From Rebecca billardiae RCC1528 (Eukaryota; Haptophyta): DNA of 64,000 bases. A program made the position numbers and the translations under genes. Below are positions 1-9,617 of this stretch, piece after piece. Below the pieces are notes generated by a model. That model did not search any database. It was not told the origin of the DNA and saw nothing but the letters and a program-made list of their open reading frames with translations. The stretch covers positions 372,001 through 436,000 of the forward strand of contig OZ251230.1 of assembly GCA_965240325.2 (NCBI GenBank), read 5' to 3'. The first letter of the stretch is position 1, and the number at the start of each line of letters is the position of its first letter.

Positions 1-1241
1 GCTCAAGACGTTCATCACCACGGCGGCGAAGATGATGTCGTCGGAGGAGACGATGCTGATGGCGTCGAAGGCGGCCGCCGACGAGGACGCGAACATCGGC
101 GCGATCCTCCTCGAGCAGCAGCTCGAGCTGATGGAGTCGATGGGCATCGAGCGCAAGTTTGGCTGCACCGTCATGTCGCCCGACGCGGTCCGCGCGATCT
201 ACCCCGACGACGAGGAGCTGCTGGGGCTGATCAACCAGTTCATGCAGACGTGCAACACGGCGGGGAAGCTCGCGTCGCAGCAGGCCATGTCGCGCGCCAA
301 GGCCGACCTCTCCCTCCGCCGCCTCCAGCCCGCCGCCACCCTCGTCTCGAGGGGCGACGTCCCGATCGCCCGGCTGGTCGAGGTGATGGAGCAGATCACC
401 ACGCACGTCGCGAGGAGCGAGGAGGTGAAGGCGGCGCTGATGGACGAGGTGAGGGCGGGCACGCCGGCGCAGGTGACGCTCGGCCGGTGGCAGCGCGAGT
501 TCCTCGAGCACTCCGGGCTGCAGCAGGACTTTGGCATGTCGCTGCTCAAGTCGGTGCCCGCGGCCGCGCAGAAGGCGAGCGCCGAGGGCAAGGGGCCGGA
601 CGGTGCGGAGGCGAAGGCGCTCAAGGCGCTCATCGCGATGAACGAGGCGATCACCGAGCTGGCGCGCGACGCGAGCATCGAGGCGCGCAAGCCGACCCTC
701 GCCGACATCGAGCGCCGCCGCTTCCGCCCGGCCAACGCCGACGGCGGCCCCGAGCTCCTCTCCGAGGGCGAGGTGCCGCGCGAGCTGCTGCTGCGCTTCT
801 GCTCCGAGGTGTACAAGGTGCTCATCTCGGACGAGTCCATCTCGCTGCTCGCCGACGCGAGCCCGGACAAGATGGGCGAGCTCTCGATCACGTGGCAGCG
901 CGAGTACCTCGAGCACGTGGGCATCGAGCAGGTGCGCGCGCGCGCGCGCGCGCGCGCGCGCTCGCCCGCGCGCCCGAGAGGCAGCGGCTGACTGTGAGCC
1001 GGCGCGCCGCCTCCTCGCGCCACCGCTGCGCGTCCGACAGGACCACGGCTGCCGCCAGCTCTCCGAAATCCCCAAGCACTACCAGAACGACCGCGATGTG
1101 ATGAAGGCCTTCCAGGCGTTCCAGACCGCCTGCATGATCGCCATGAAGAAGGCGATGATGGTGCGCGCCGAGCGCGAGCAGAAGAAGAAGGAGCAGGCGG
1201 CCGAGATGGCCGAGGAGACGAGCAAGGCCCCTGCCGCCTGA
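1..1241 (+). CDS. 3' part of a tandem-repeat protein of unknown family (5' end outside window)
   Basis: The reading frame is open from base 2, so the gene starts before the window. Exon 1 runs to 931 and the last exon is 1041-1241, stop TGA at 1239. The intron 932-1040 starts GTGCGCG and carries a (GC)n run. The protein has at least three diverged copies of a helical unit: an 'LEHxGIEQ'-type phrase, then F/HG-C, then about 35 residues ending in an A-rich helix. The phrases 'WQREFLEHSGLQQ' and 'WQREYLEHVGIEQ' are clearest. Aligning the unit around 'GIERKFGC' with 'GIEQ/DHGC' fixes the splice acceptor at 1040 rather than the alternative CAG ending at 1058. The C-terminus is Lys/Glu-rich. I do not recognise the family; no signal peptide or catalytic motif is visible in the part present. 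Confidence 0.7.
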
Positions 1242-2006
1242 CCGCACGCGTCACACGCCTTGCGTTTGTAGCGAGGGCGGTCCGCTGCGCCTGGCGGCAC
1301 TGCATGCTACATAGATATTTCACAGCGGCACACAGCGCGGCTGGCGCGCGACACTGATCATGGCGGCATCACGGAGCCGGAGCTGTTGGCCGCAGGCGCC
1401 GCTGCCGGGCGCGGGGCGGGCGGGTGCGGCACTGCGGCAGCGCCATCGGAGCGCTGCAGTGCCTGCACTTGTGCCGTGTGCGGCCCGTGGGCGTGAGCCC
1501 GTCGGGTCGGGCCTGCTGGCCTGGCATGTACAGCTCGTCATTCGATATCTCTAGCCGATCAAGTGGCATATCAAAATGCTCTGCCTTCTGTCTACTTCTG
1601 CCGCTAAATGGCTAATAAGCTTGACTATGACAAGGATAGCTGCTCACTCTGATAGCTGTGACGGTTGCCCCGCTCAGTCTGAGCTGTCGTTGGGCTTGTA
1701 TGCTGTCGGCAATGGCATACCCCCGCCCCCTCTGGAGGCGGGCTGTCCACAGCGGAGTGGCGGTGTCAAGGCACTTGGTGTATCGGTCAGTGGTTTGAGG
1801 TTGGGTGAGGGTGGTGGTTGGTTGGGGGCTGGCCAGGGTAGGGCTGGAGGCTTCGGCCGCCAGTCTGATCACCCGGAGCCCGTTATTATAAAGGGGAATT
1901 TTAAATGTCTCAGTCGATCCGGATTGATCGATGATGGCGGTGTGATCGCACGGCCAACCGGCATTCCGGCAACCTGTAATGATGGCGGCGCAGGAATGAG
2001 GTCTTC
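1242..2006. other. intergenic region, no gene seen
   Basis: Base composition falls below that of the genes. Several short open frames overlap on both strands, but none has domain sense or coding-like composition. It probably holds the 3' end of the upstream gene and the promoter of the gene at 2007. Confidence 0.5.
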
Positions 2007-3053
2007 ATGAGCCGCCAGTCGCTGCTCGAGCTCGTGACGTGCGCGCTGCTCCTTCTTCGCTTCGGTGTGCTCGGTGTGGGGCTAGACCAGGCTGACACTA
2101 GCTGGTCGCGCAAGGTGCGGCCCTCGTGCGGCTCGGGCTGGACGCACAGCCACGCGATGTGTGAGGGCGTAGCCGACCTCGTCGTAGACGACGCCTTCTC
2201 GACGGCGCACGGCATGCGCCACCGGGCGTCCGAGTCGCAGGGTCCGCTGATGCAGGCGCTGCAGAAGGGCCCTCGGCGCCTGCGCGAGCGGCTGTGTGAC
2301 GTGTGCATCGCGTGGGCCGAGCTGGAGCGCACGATCGCGCCGTCGCTGGGCAGCAGCACACACTCGACGTCGATGCAGGCCCGGCGCCAGACGAAGATCT
2401 CCGGGGGCATCTACCTGTACCCGGAGCAAGTGGCGTTCGTGCTACTGCATCTGGACGCCCTCGCCGAGGCTCGCAAGCCCAAGCCCCTCACCATCTGCGA
2501 GACGGGCTTCAACGCGGGCCATTCGGCGGCGCTCTTCCTGACGGCGAGTCCGCACACGCGGGTCAGGTCCTTTGACCGGATGAATCGGCCGTACCAGGAG
2601 GTGGCGGAGCGCAAGCTGCGCGAGATCTTCGGAGCGGAGCGACTCCGCGTCTACCCGGGCGATTCGAACCGCACGGTGCCCGCGTACACGCGGCACATCG
2701 GCCTGCCAGGTGCAGACCGGTGCGACATGGCGCACCCGTCGGTGCCGGGGCGGGAGCAGGTGGACCTGCTCAGCCTGCGCGCCGCCTCGGCGGAGCGCGC
2801 GCTGGTGATGCCCACCGCGCTCGACGCGCAGAGCGTCCTGTACGGCCGCGGCTCCATCTGGACCCGCGCCGTCATGCGCGGCGTCGTGTGCAACTCGACG
2901 TGCCACAGTGCGCACGCGGGCGCACACCTGACGCTGAGCAACGACCTCGTGTTTGCGCACGCGGGCGCACACGTTGCGCACATCTTCTGCGCCGCGCACT
3001 ACTGCCCTTCCCGTGCACGCCAAGGGGGGCGAAGGCTCGCGAGATACTCGTAG
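2007..3053 (+). CDS. secreted or Golgi class I SAM-methyltransferase-like protein
   Basis: A single-exon 348-residue protein. Residues 1-26 form a hydrophobic signal sequence. Around residues 160-175 lies 'TICETGFNAGHSA', which fits motif I of Rossmann-fold class I methyltransferases (acidic residue then GxNxG). Downstream 'RVRSFDRM' and 'LRVYPGDS' fit the next strands. A Cys/His-rich tail (residues about 295-335, 'HLTLSND', 'CAAHYCP') contains a small internal duplication of the phrase HAGAH. Substrate is unknown. Its same-strand neighbour is a rhamnosyltransferase-like gene, so a role in modifying secreted glycans is possible but only inferred. The start at 2007 is the first ATG and places the hydrophobic leader at the N-terminus. 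Confidence 0.6.
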   Translation: MSRQSLLELVTCALLLLRFGVLGVGLDQADTSWSRKVRPSCGSGWTHSHAMCEGVADLVVDDAFSTAHGMRHRASESQGPLMQALQKGPRRLRERLCDVCIAWAELERTIAPSLGSSTHSTSMQARRQTKISGGIYLYPEQVAFVLLHLDALAEARKPKPLTICETGFNAGHSAALFLTASPHTRVRSFDRMNRPYQEVAERKLREIFGAERLRVYPGDSNRTVPAYTRHIGLPGADRCDMAHPSVPGREQVDLLSLRAASAERALVMPTALDAQSVLYGRGSIWTRAVMRGVVCNSTCHSAHAGAHLTLSNDLVFAHAGAHVAHIFCAAHYCPSRARQGGRRLARYS

Positions 3054-3174
3054 TCATCCGTCACAGGCTATGGCCCGCCCGTGCTGCTTGCTTCACACTC
3101 AAGCGTCGCGGACTCGCGGTGAGTCGTCCGTCTGTCGTGCTGCGTGCACTCGTGCGAAGACTCGTCACCAAAAT

Positions 3175-3197
3175 AATAAAAGCGCAACAGCAATAAA
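3175..3197 (+). terminator. candidate polyadenylation signals (two AATAAA)
   Basis: AATAAA occurs at 3175-3180 and again at 3192-3197, about 120-140 bp after the stop of the methyltransferase-like gene and just before the next start at 3242. Polyadenylation signals in this lineage are not well known to me, so this is tentative. Confidence 0.3.
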
Positions 3198-3241
3198 AGG
3201 ATTAAAAGCGCGCACGCAGCGGTCGCCATATTCGTTGCAGC

Positions 3242-4534
3242 ATGGCGAGCCGTTGGCGCGTCTCGATCTTCTTGCTCGCGGGTCTGGTCACACCCTCCCG
3301 CGAGGCGCATGCGCATTCGCCCCTGCCGTGGTTCCGCCTTGCGTCCCTCGGCAGCGAGATGTACGCCCTCCATGTCCTGTCCACCCGCTTCTCGCTCAAC
3401 CAGGGCGACCAGCTGCACCTCAGCGAGGCGCGGCTCCGGCTCTTCGAGGCGGTATGCCTGCCGTCCATTGCTGCGCAGAAGTCCGGCGGGTTCGTCTGGC
3501 TGATTTACACGGACGAGACGCTGCCGATGAGCATGTACACCAAGCTCCGCGCCCTGGTGAGGCCGTGGCCCTCGTTCCACATCCTGCGCATCTCGTCGAG
3601 CGCGGATCAGGTGGGCGAGCTGAAGCGCTCGCCGCGCGAGGCGCTCGAGGCGGCGAAGCTGTGGACGCCTCCGCCGCCGAGCGCGAAGCGGCTCGCGCTC
3701 CTCTCGACGCGACTCGACGCGGACGACGGCCTCGCGCTCGGCACGATCGCCATGCTCCAGGCGCGCGCGGAGCAGCACCTCGCCATGCGCGGCATGCAGA
3801 GCCAGGCGCAGCGGTGCACGGCCGTGTGCTGGCCGACGTCGCTCGAGTGGCAGCCCGGGGCGACGACGACCGGGCTGGGGCAGTTCGTGCGCGGCCGGCC
3901 GACGCACTCGAAGGGCAAGATCGAGTGCCTCTCCACGGGCCTCACCACCTTCGGCTGGGCGGAGTCGCAGTGCTCCGCGCACATGGGCGACCACCGCGAG
4001 ATGGACGGCACCGCGTACCACGTGATCCACCTCTCGCAGTGGATGCCGATCCGCGCGCGCTCGGTCACGTCCAACTCGATGGCGGGCGTGCGCGCCGCGC
4101 GGCCGCACGCCGCGCCCGCCGCGGCCGCGAAGATGAGCAAGTACAACATCTCGACGCGGCAGCTCGAGCGGTGTGCGCAGCTGCTGCGCGAGCGCGCACC
4201 GCTGATCGCGCGCGACCAGCTCAAGGCGCGCTGCCGCCGAGGCTTCAGCTGCAGCTCGCAGGCGGAGAGCATGCTCAAGAGGCTCGCGGCCGGGCGTAAG
4301 AAGGCCGCGACGCGGCCGCCCGACAAGCCGCCGCCGCCGCCGGCGGCGGACAAGGCCAGCATGCCCGCGTCGCTCGCCGCAGCGATCAAGCAGGAAGAGG
4401 CGACTCGCCGCGCCCGCCGCGAGCATCGGCTGGCGGGCGCGCGCGCCCTCAGCGGAGTGGCAGCTGCTGTGTCACACGATGGTGACGATGGCGGCGTCGC
4501 CTCATCGGGCGTCATAGCACCAGTAGTCATCTAG
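3242..4534 (+). CDS. putative rhamnosyltransferase-like glycosyltransferase (PF11316 type)
   Basis: A single-exon 430-residue protein with an N-terminal signal sequence (residues 1-24). It resembles the putative rhamnosyltransferase family: 'TRFSLNQGDQ' near residue 48, 'CLPSIAAQ' near 72, 'FVWLIYTDE' near 84, and 'STRLDADDGLA' at about 154-165, an acidic DxDD that would bind a metal and nucleotide sugar in a GT-A fold. The C-terminal 100 residues are basic, Pro- and Ala-rich and of low complexity. It probably acts in the Golgi lumen. The donor sugar is not shown by sequence. It follows the methyltransferase-like gene on the same strand with a 188-bp gap. Confidence 0.65.
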   Translation: MASRWRVSIFLLAGLVTPSREAHAHSPLPWFRLASLGSEMYALHVLSTRFSLNQGDQLHLSEARLRLFEAVCLPSIAAQKSGGFVWLIYTDETLPMSMYTKLRALVRPWPSFHILRISSSADQVGELKRSPREALEAAKLWTPPPPSAKRLALLSTRLDADDGLALGTIAMLQARAEQHLAMRGMQSQAQRCTAVCWPTSLEWQPGATTTGLGQFVRGRPTHSKGKIECLSTGLTTFGWAESQCSAHMGDHREMDGTAYHVIHLSQWMPIRARSVTSNSMAGVRAARPHAAPAAAAKMSKYNISTRQLERCAQLLRERAPLIARDQLKARCRRGFSCSSQAESMLKRLAAGRKKAATRPPDKPPPPPAADKASMPASLAAAIKQEEATRRARREHRLAGARALSGVAAAVSHDGDDGGVASSGVIAPVVI

Positions 4535-6860
4535 CGCAGTCATCCGAGTCGACTGCCGCCGAGGCAGTAGTCACATATGTCATGATCCCATGACCCGCGC
4601 CTAATAATTAGCGGCGCAGGCTATACACAGTGAACAAAAACGGGATTATCGTCACCGTAACCTGTCCGACACGAGCCGATTTTCGGGGAAATTCTCGCGC
4701 GGGCCGCACGAGCGCACAGAGGACGCTACGGTGGTCGCGCAGGCGCCTGGTGAGTGCCCAGGGCATGGGACTGCAACATCCCAGCCAGCCTCCCCATCTC
4801 TCCGCCCCTCTCTGCCTCGCCGGGTTGCACGCGGCTGGCCTGTCACGTAGCTCGTGAGCAGCCATTCGTGAGCGTGGAGCCCTGCTGCTCAGTGCGGCGA
4901 TGCGGCGAGGCGAAGCGGCACGTACGATGGCGCATCTTACTCCAAAGGCAGTCTGCTGTAAGCACAGCCGCCCTCGCCGGAGTGCCTGGTCGTCACCTTC
5001 GTCGTGTGCACCTGTTGCGCGCCGCCGTCCACAAGCCGTTTGCGCAGGCCTCCCGGGAGCCATTCAAGCACGCTCGTCCTCGACGAGGCGTGCGCGAGGC
5101 ACCGCGCGAGCGCGGGAACGGCCCTTCTTAGCATACTCCTGCACGGCCATCCACCTCGCCACAGCCTGCCATGTCACACTCCTCCCCGCATCAGTGCCCG
5201 CGTGCCGCGTGCGAGGCCGGCCCAACCCCAGGCAGAAGGGTGCACAGATATTTTCGACTGCGAGGAGACGGCGGCGAGCACAGGCGCGCGGCGCCGTCCC
5301 GCGCTTCATTGGGATGTTCTAGACCAGTCGCGCGCCCGCGGCACCGCGCCCGCCCTCTCCGCGTCGCGTGCCACTCAACGCCGCGCGCGCCCTCTCGGGC
5401 GATGCGAGTCTCGCCATCGACGGCGATCTTGCGGCTGATTCGTACCCGCATGTATTCAACAAATACGACAAATCGCCGAGCTGAACGCACCTCGTCGCGC
5501 GATGGCATGGTCGCGCTGTGTGACGTCGCTCGCCGCAGGAAATTCGGTACGCGACGAGAGCACGGCGCACGCGCACGGCGCGGCGTGGGAGGTGGGGCGG
5601 TGGTGTCCTCGAGCCATCCCGCCCGCGCCGCGGTGCGCCAGCCGCCACCTCGCCGCGCCGTGGCCCATGCCGCGCGGCAGGTGTCGACCAGACCGACCTT
5701 GCCGCCCAACAGAGGGCCGCCACGGAAATTCTGTATTTGTTGAATACAGACTTACCCACGTGCCCGCGATGCGGCGGCGCTCGCGGCGGCGGCGTGGCGC
5801 GGCGGCGGCGGCGCGGGCAGCCTGACGGGCCAGATAGGGCGCGCCAGGTCGGGGCGATCGTGATGGGATGGTTCCATACGCATCAGTGCGTGCTCCTGTG
5901 CATCTCAAGAGCGCGCTGGGCGCCCTCTCTCGCGCCTATGCCCATCCCACGCGGTCTGAGAAGCCTCCCGGTTTGGCCATTGTCGTGCCGTGCTCGGTCG
6001 TGGCTGCCCGGCGGGTCGGAGAGGTCGAGGCGAGCCGGGTCGTTCGCGACGGACGATGCCTATGGGTCATGGCGAGTGCCAGCACGCAGCTCGGGCGCGC
6101 GCCCGGCGCCTCCTCGCCGCGCTACATCCACACCAAGATCTGGCCCAAAAACAGGCTTCAAGAGCGAAAGTCAGTCTGGGAGCTGCTCAGGCCGCTGTGT
6201 GCGGTTTGGCGTACCGCAAACTTGTGGAGCGGGTGCCCACATGGGTTGAGCACAATGCTACAGAGCGTTTTTCCGCGAAACACCACTTCCTCGCCTCTCC
6301 GCGCGCGTGCCGCGCGGCTACCGTGAAGTCATCTTAACAGGTCAAGTGTGGCCGCCCGTGGGGCGAGGGTGGGCGAGGAGGGGCGGGCGAGGGTGACGCC
6401 GCCCCGGGGAACCGCCTTGGCAAGCCGGCCGACGCCTCGCAGCCCCCCTCGCGGCAGTCATGCGCGCACGCCCGCCGCTCGGAGCGCGCCATCGATTCGA
6501 ATGGGCGTGCGCACGAACGACCATGCTCAGCCGGCTTCGGCCCGATCTTTCTCCACTGTGCGCGGCGCGAAGTGCCGCGAACGGGGCATGAAAAAAATTC
6601 CAGCGCATCCCCACTGGGCGGAGCTGCGGACAAATTCTATGATTTAAAGACACAGGCACGAGGGCGCAGCTCTCCTGATTCGTCTGTCGAAGTACTGAAT
6701 GGAGTTAATGGAGGATGTCGCGGAGCGCGTTGGACAGGTTACGGTGACGGCTAAAATCGAATTGTTTACTGTGTAATATAATAACCCGTTGCTCGGCGCT
6801 AGTGCTCATCGCCAACGGTCCCCAAGTAGCCCAAGGCCCAAGCTTGGCAGTAGAGTCGTC
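4535..6860. other. 2.3-kb intergenic region without a supportable gene
   Basis: Many overlapping open frames of 60-190 codons occur on both strands, as expected in GC-rich DNA, and none shows a domain, signal peptide or consistent coding pattern. The one clear structure is a widely spaced inverted repeat at 5451-5748. The segment includes the 3' flank of the minus-strand EsV-1-7 gene, which ends at 6861. Confidence 0.5.
5451..5748. repeat. 16-bp perfect inverted repeat flanking about 266 bp
   Basis: TGTATTCAACAAATAC at 5451-5466 returns as its exact reverse complement at 5733-5748. The arms are AT-rich islands within GC-rich DNA. The enclosed segment has no recognisable gene. It could be the ends of a small non-autonomous DNA transposon or a paired regulatory element; I did not find target-site duplications beside the arms. 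Confidence 0.6.
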
Positions 6861-9500
6861 TCATCGTGAGTCATCGGAAGGCTTGTGCACAACGCACCGG
6901 CCGCGGCGGCAGCGCACATTGCCAGGCATGCCGAATGACGGCTGCTGGTCGCAGCCGGCCTCGTCGCACGTGCGCTTCGCCACGTTGACCATGCCTGCCA
7001 GCTTGTGCGCGGCGCACCGGCTGCGGCGCACATCGCCCGGCATACCGAACGACGGCAGCTTGTCGCAGCCCGCCTCGTCGCACGTGCGGTCCCTCACGTT
7101 AACCATGCCTGCCAGCTTGTGCACAGCGCACCGGCTGCCGCGCGCATCGCCCGGCATGCCGAACGACGGCACCTTGTTGCAGCCCGCCTCGTCGCACGTG
7201 CGGTCCCTCACGTTGACCATGCCTGCCAGCTTGTGCACAGCGCACCGGCTGCCGCGCGCATCGCCCGGCATGCCGAACGACGGCAGCTTGTCGCAGCCCG
7301 CCTCGTCGCACGTGCGGTCCCTCACGTTAACCATGCCTGCCAGCTTGTGCACAGCGCACCGGCTGCCGCGCGCATCGCCCGGCATGCCGAACGAAGGCCG
7401 CTTGTCGCAGCCCGCTTCGCCGCATGTGCTGTGCCTCACGTTAACCATGCCTGCCAGCTTGTGCACAGCGCACCGGCTGCCGCGCGCATCGCCCGGCATG
7501 CCGAACGAAGGCACCTTGTCGCAGCCCGCTTCGCCGCATGTGCTGTGCCTCACGTTAACCATGCCTGCCAGCTTGTGCACAGCGCACCGGCTGCCGCGCG
7601 CATCGCCCGGCATGCCGAACGAAGGCACCTTGTCGCAGCCCGCTTCGCCGCATGTGCTGTGCCTCACGTTAACCATGCCTGCCAGCTTGTGCACAGCGCA
7701 CCGGCTGCCGCGCGCATCGCCCGGCATGCCGAACGAAGGCCGCTTGTCGCAGCCCGCTTCGCCGCATGTGCTGTGCCTCACGTTAACCATGCCTGCCAGC
7801 TTGTGCACAGCGCACCGGCTGCCGCGCGCATCGCCCGGCATGCCGAACGACGGCAGCTTGTTGCAGCCCGCCTCGTCGCACGTGCGGTCCCTCACGTTGA
7901 CCATGCCTGCCAGCTTGTGCACAGCGCACCGGCTGCCGCGCGCATCGCCCGGCATGCCGAACGACGGCACCTTGTCGCAGCCCGCTTCGCCGCATGTGCT
8001 GTGCCTCACGTTAACCATGCCTGCCAGCTTGTGCACAGCGCACCGGCTGCCGCGCGCATCGCCCGGCATGCCGAACGACGGCACCTTGTCGCAGCCCGCT
8101 TCGCCGCATGTGCTGTGCCTCACGTTGACCATGCCTGCCAGCTTGTGCACAGCGCACCGGCTGCCGCGCGCATCGCCCGGCATGCCGAACGACGGCAGCT
8201 TGTCGCAGCCCGCCTCGTCGCACGTGCGGTCCCTCACGTTAACCATGCCTGCCAGCTTGTGCACAGCGCACCGGCTGCCGCGCGCATCGCCCGGCATGCC
8301 GAACGAAGGCCGCTTGTCGCAGCCCGCTTCGCCGCATGTGCTGTGCCTCACGTTAACCATGCCTGCCAGCTTGTGCACAGCGCACCGGCTGCCGCGCGCA
8401 TCGCCCGGCATGCCGAACGAAGGCCGCTTGTCGCAGCCCGCTTCGCCGCATGTGCTGTGCCTCACGTTAACCATGCCTGCCAGCTTGTGCACAGCGCACC
8501 GGCTGCCGCGCGCATCGCCCGGCATGCCGAACGAAGGCCGCTTGTCGCAGCCCGCTTCGCCGCATGTGCTGTGCCTCACGTTAACCATGCCTGCCAGCTT
8601 GTGCACAGCGCACCGGCTGCCGCGCGCATCGCCCGGCATGCCGAACGACGGCAGCTTGTTGCAGCCCGCCTCGTCGCACGTGCGGTCCCTCACGTTGACC
8701 ATGCCTGCCAGCTTGTGCACAGCGCACCGGCTGCCGCGCGCATCGCCCGGCATGCCGAACGACGGCACCTTGTCGCAGCCCGCTTCGCCGCATGTGCTGT
8801 GCCTCACGTTAACCATGCCTGCCAGCTTGTGCACAGCGCACCGGCTGCCGCGCGCATCGCCCGGCATGCCGAACGACGGCACCTTGTCGCAGCCCGCTTC
8901 GCCGCATGTGCTGTGCCTCACGTTAACCATGCCTGCCAGCTTGTGCACAGCGCACCGGCTGCCGCGCGCATCGCCCGGCATGCCGAATGACGGCAGCTTG
9001 TCGCAGCCCGCCTCGTCGCACGTGCGGTCCCTCACGTTGACCATGCCTGCCAGCTTGTGCACAGCGCACCGGGTGCGGCGCGCATCGCCCGGCATGCCGA
9101 ACGAAGGCCGCTGGTCGCAGCCCGCTTCGTCGCATGTGCCGTGCCTCACGTTGACCATGCCAGCCAGCTTGTGCACAGCGCACCGGCTGCCGCGCGCATC
9201 GCCCGGCATGCCGAACGACGGCAGCTTGTCACAGCCCTCATCGTCGCATGTGCGATTCGTTACGTGCACCATGCCAGACAGCTTGTGCGCGGCGCACCGA
9301 CTGGGCCGTGCAGAACTCGACACGCTGAATCTCGCCGGCCGCTCGCAGTCGGCATCATCGCACGTGCTTCTGAACATGTTGACCATGCCATGCAGTTGGT
9401 GAGCCGCGCACCGACTGGGGCGCGCGTCACCTAGCATACCGAATGATGGCCGCTTGTCACAGTCGGCCTCGTCGCACGCGCAGCTCCTCATCTCGGCCAT
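6861..9500 (-). CDS. EsV-1-7 repeat protein with 23 tandem cysteine motifs
   Basis: A single-exon 879-residue protein made almost wholly of 38-residue units with the spacing C-x4-C-x16-C-x2-H. This is the EsV-1-7 motif, named from a brown-algal phaeovirus and known from the Ectocarpus developmental regulator IMM. I count 23 units. Units 3-22 are nearly identical (core 'PSFGMPGDARGSRCAVHK'), units 1-2 are diverged, and unit 23 has 18 rather than 16 residues in the middle gap. Each unit could bind a metal ion through three Cys and one His (inference). There is no signal peptide or other domain. The start at 9500 is the only ATG after an upstream in-frame stop. It faces the NSUN2 gene across 117 bp. 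The same stretch is open on the plus strand, but only the minus reading gives regular Cys/His spacing. Confidence 0.88.
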   Translation of the reverse strand: MAEMRSCACDEADCDKRPSFGMLGDARPSRCAAHQLHGMVNMFRSTCDDADCERPARFSVSSSARPSRCAAHKLSGMVHVTNRTCDDEGCDKLPSFGMPGDARGSRCAVHKLAGMVNVRHGTCDEAGCDQRPSFGMPGDARRTRCAVHKLAGMVNVRDRTCDEAGCDKLPSFGMPGDARGSRCAVHKLAGMVNVRHSTCGEAGCDKVPSFGMPGDARGSRCAVHKLAGMVNVRHSTCGEAGCDKVPSFGMPGDARGSRCAVHKLAGMVNVRDRTCDEAGCNKLPSFGMPGDARGSRCAVHKLAGMVNVRHSTCGEAGCDKRPSFGMPGDARGSRCAVHKLAGMVNVRHSTCGEAGCDKRPSFGMPGDARGSRCAVHKLAGMVNVRHSTCGEAGCDKRPSFGMPGDARGSRCAVHKLAGMVNVRDRTCDEAGCDKLPSFGMPGDARGSRCAVHKLAGMVNVRHSTCGEAGCDKVPSFGMPGDARGSRCAVHKLAGMVNVRHSTCGEAGCDKVPSFGMPGDARGSRCAVHKLAGMVNVRDRTCDEAGCNKLPSFGMPGDARGSRCAVHKLAGMVNVRHSTCGEAGCDKRPSFGMPGDARGSRCAVHKLAGMVNVRHSTCGEAGCDKVPSFGMPGDARGSRCAVHKLAGMVNVRHSTCGEAGCDKVPSFGMPGDARGSRCAVHKLAGMVNVRHSTCGEAGCDKRPSFGMPGDARGSRCAVHKLAGMVNVRDRTCDEAGCDKLPSFGMPGDARGSRCAVHKLAGMVNVRDRTCDEAGCNKVPSFGMPGDARGSRCAVHKLAGMVNVRDRTCDEAGCDKLPSFGMPGDVRRSRCAAHKLAGMVNVAKRTCDEAGCDQQPSFGMPGNVRCRRGRCVVHKPSDDSR
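6885..9478 (-). repeat. 114-bp coding tandem repeat, 23 units, with higher-order order
   Basis: The unit is 114 bp (38 codons) and stays in frame throughout. Variants at the residues after the second Cys (KL, KV, NKL, KR) and at the unit end (RHST or RDRT) occur in order. Units 5-9 and 12-16 carry the same series, so there is a higher-order period of 7 units, 798 bp. For example 7783-7995 and 8581-8793 encode the same residues in another frame. This points to recent unequal exchange or block duplication. Confidence 0.85.
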
Positions 9501-9617
9501 TCCACAGCACCGCGTGGGCAGCGTGGGCCTCGGGCGAGGCGGCGGGCCGCTTCACGCCCGGATCCCGGCATCGGTCCCGCACATTGCCGGGGACTGCCCA
9601 GGCCGGACTGTCCCAGG
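9501..9617. promoter_or_regulatory. 117-bp shared spacer between divergent genes
   Basis: The EsV-1-7 gene starts leftward at 9500 and the NSUN2 gene rightward at 9618. Both core promoters and 5' leaders must lie here or inside the genes. The spacer is GC-rich and has no TATA-like box. Confidence 0.5.

Noticed and set aside
1059-1241. Alternative acceptor at 1056-1058 for the first gene's last exon
   Set aside because: It is in frame, but the acceptor at 1040 keeps the G-C pair that aligns with the earlier repeat copy.
1576-2010. A 144-codon frame just before the methyltransferase-like gene
   Set aside because: Composition is non-coding-like, it overlaps the next start, and no domain is seen.
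4608-6754. Several 60-190 codon frames between the rhamnosyltransferase-like and EsV-1-7 genes
   Set aside because: They overlap on both strands, are Arg/Ala/Pro-rich and lack domains, signals or plausible GTGCG introns.
6802-9402. An 866-codon repetitive open frame on the plus strand
   Set aside because: It is the antisense of the EsV-1-7 repeats. Only the minus reading gives the known Cys/His spacing.
6885-9478. CRISPR-like array
   Set aside because: The units are contiguous 114-bp coding repeats with no unique spacers, in a eukaryotic gene.
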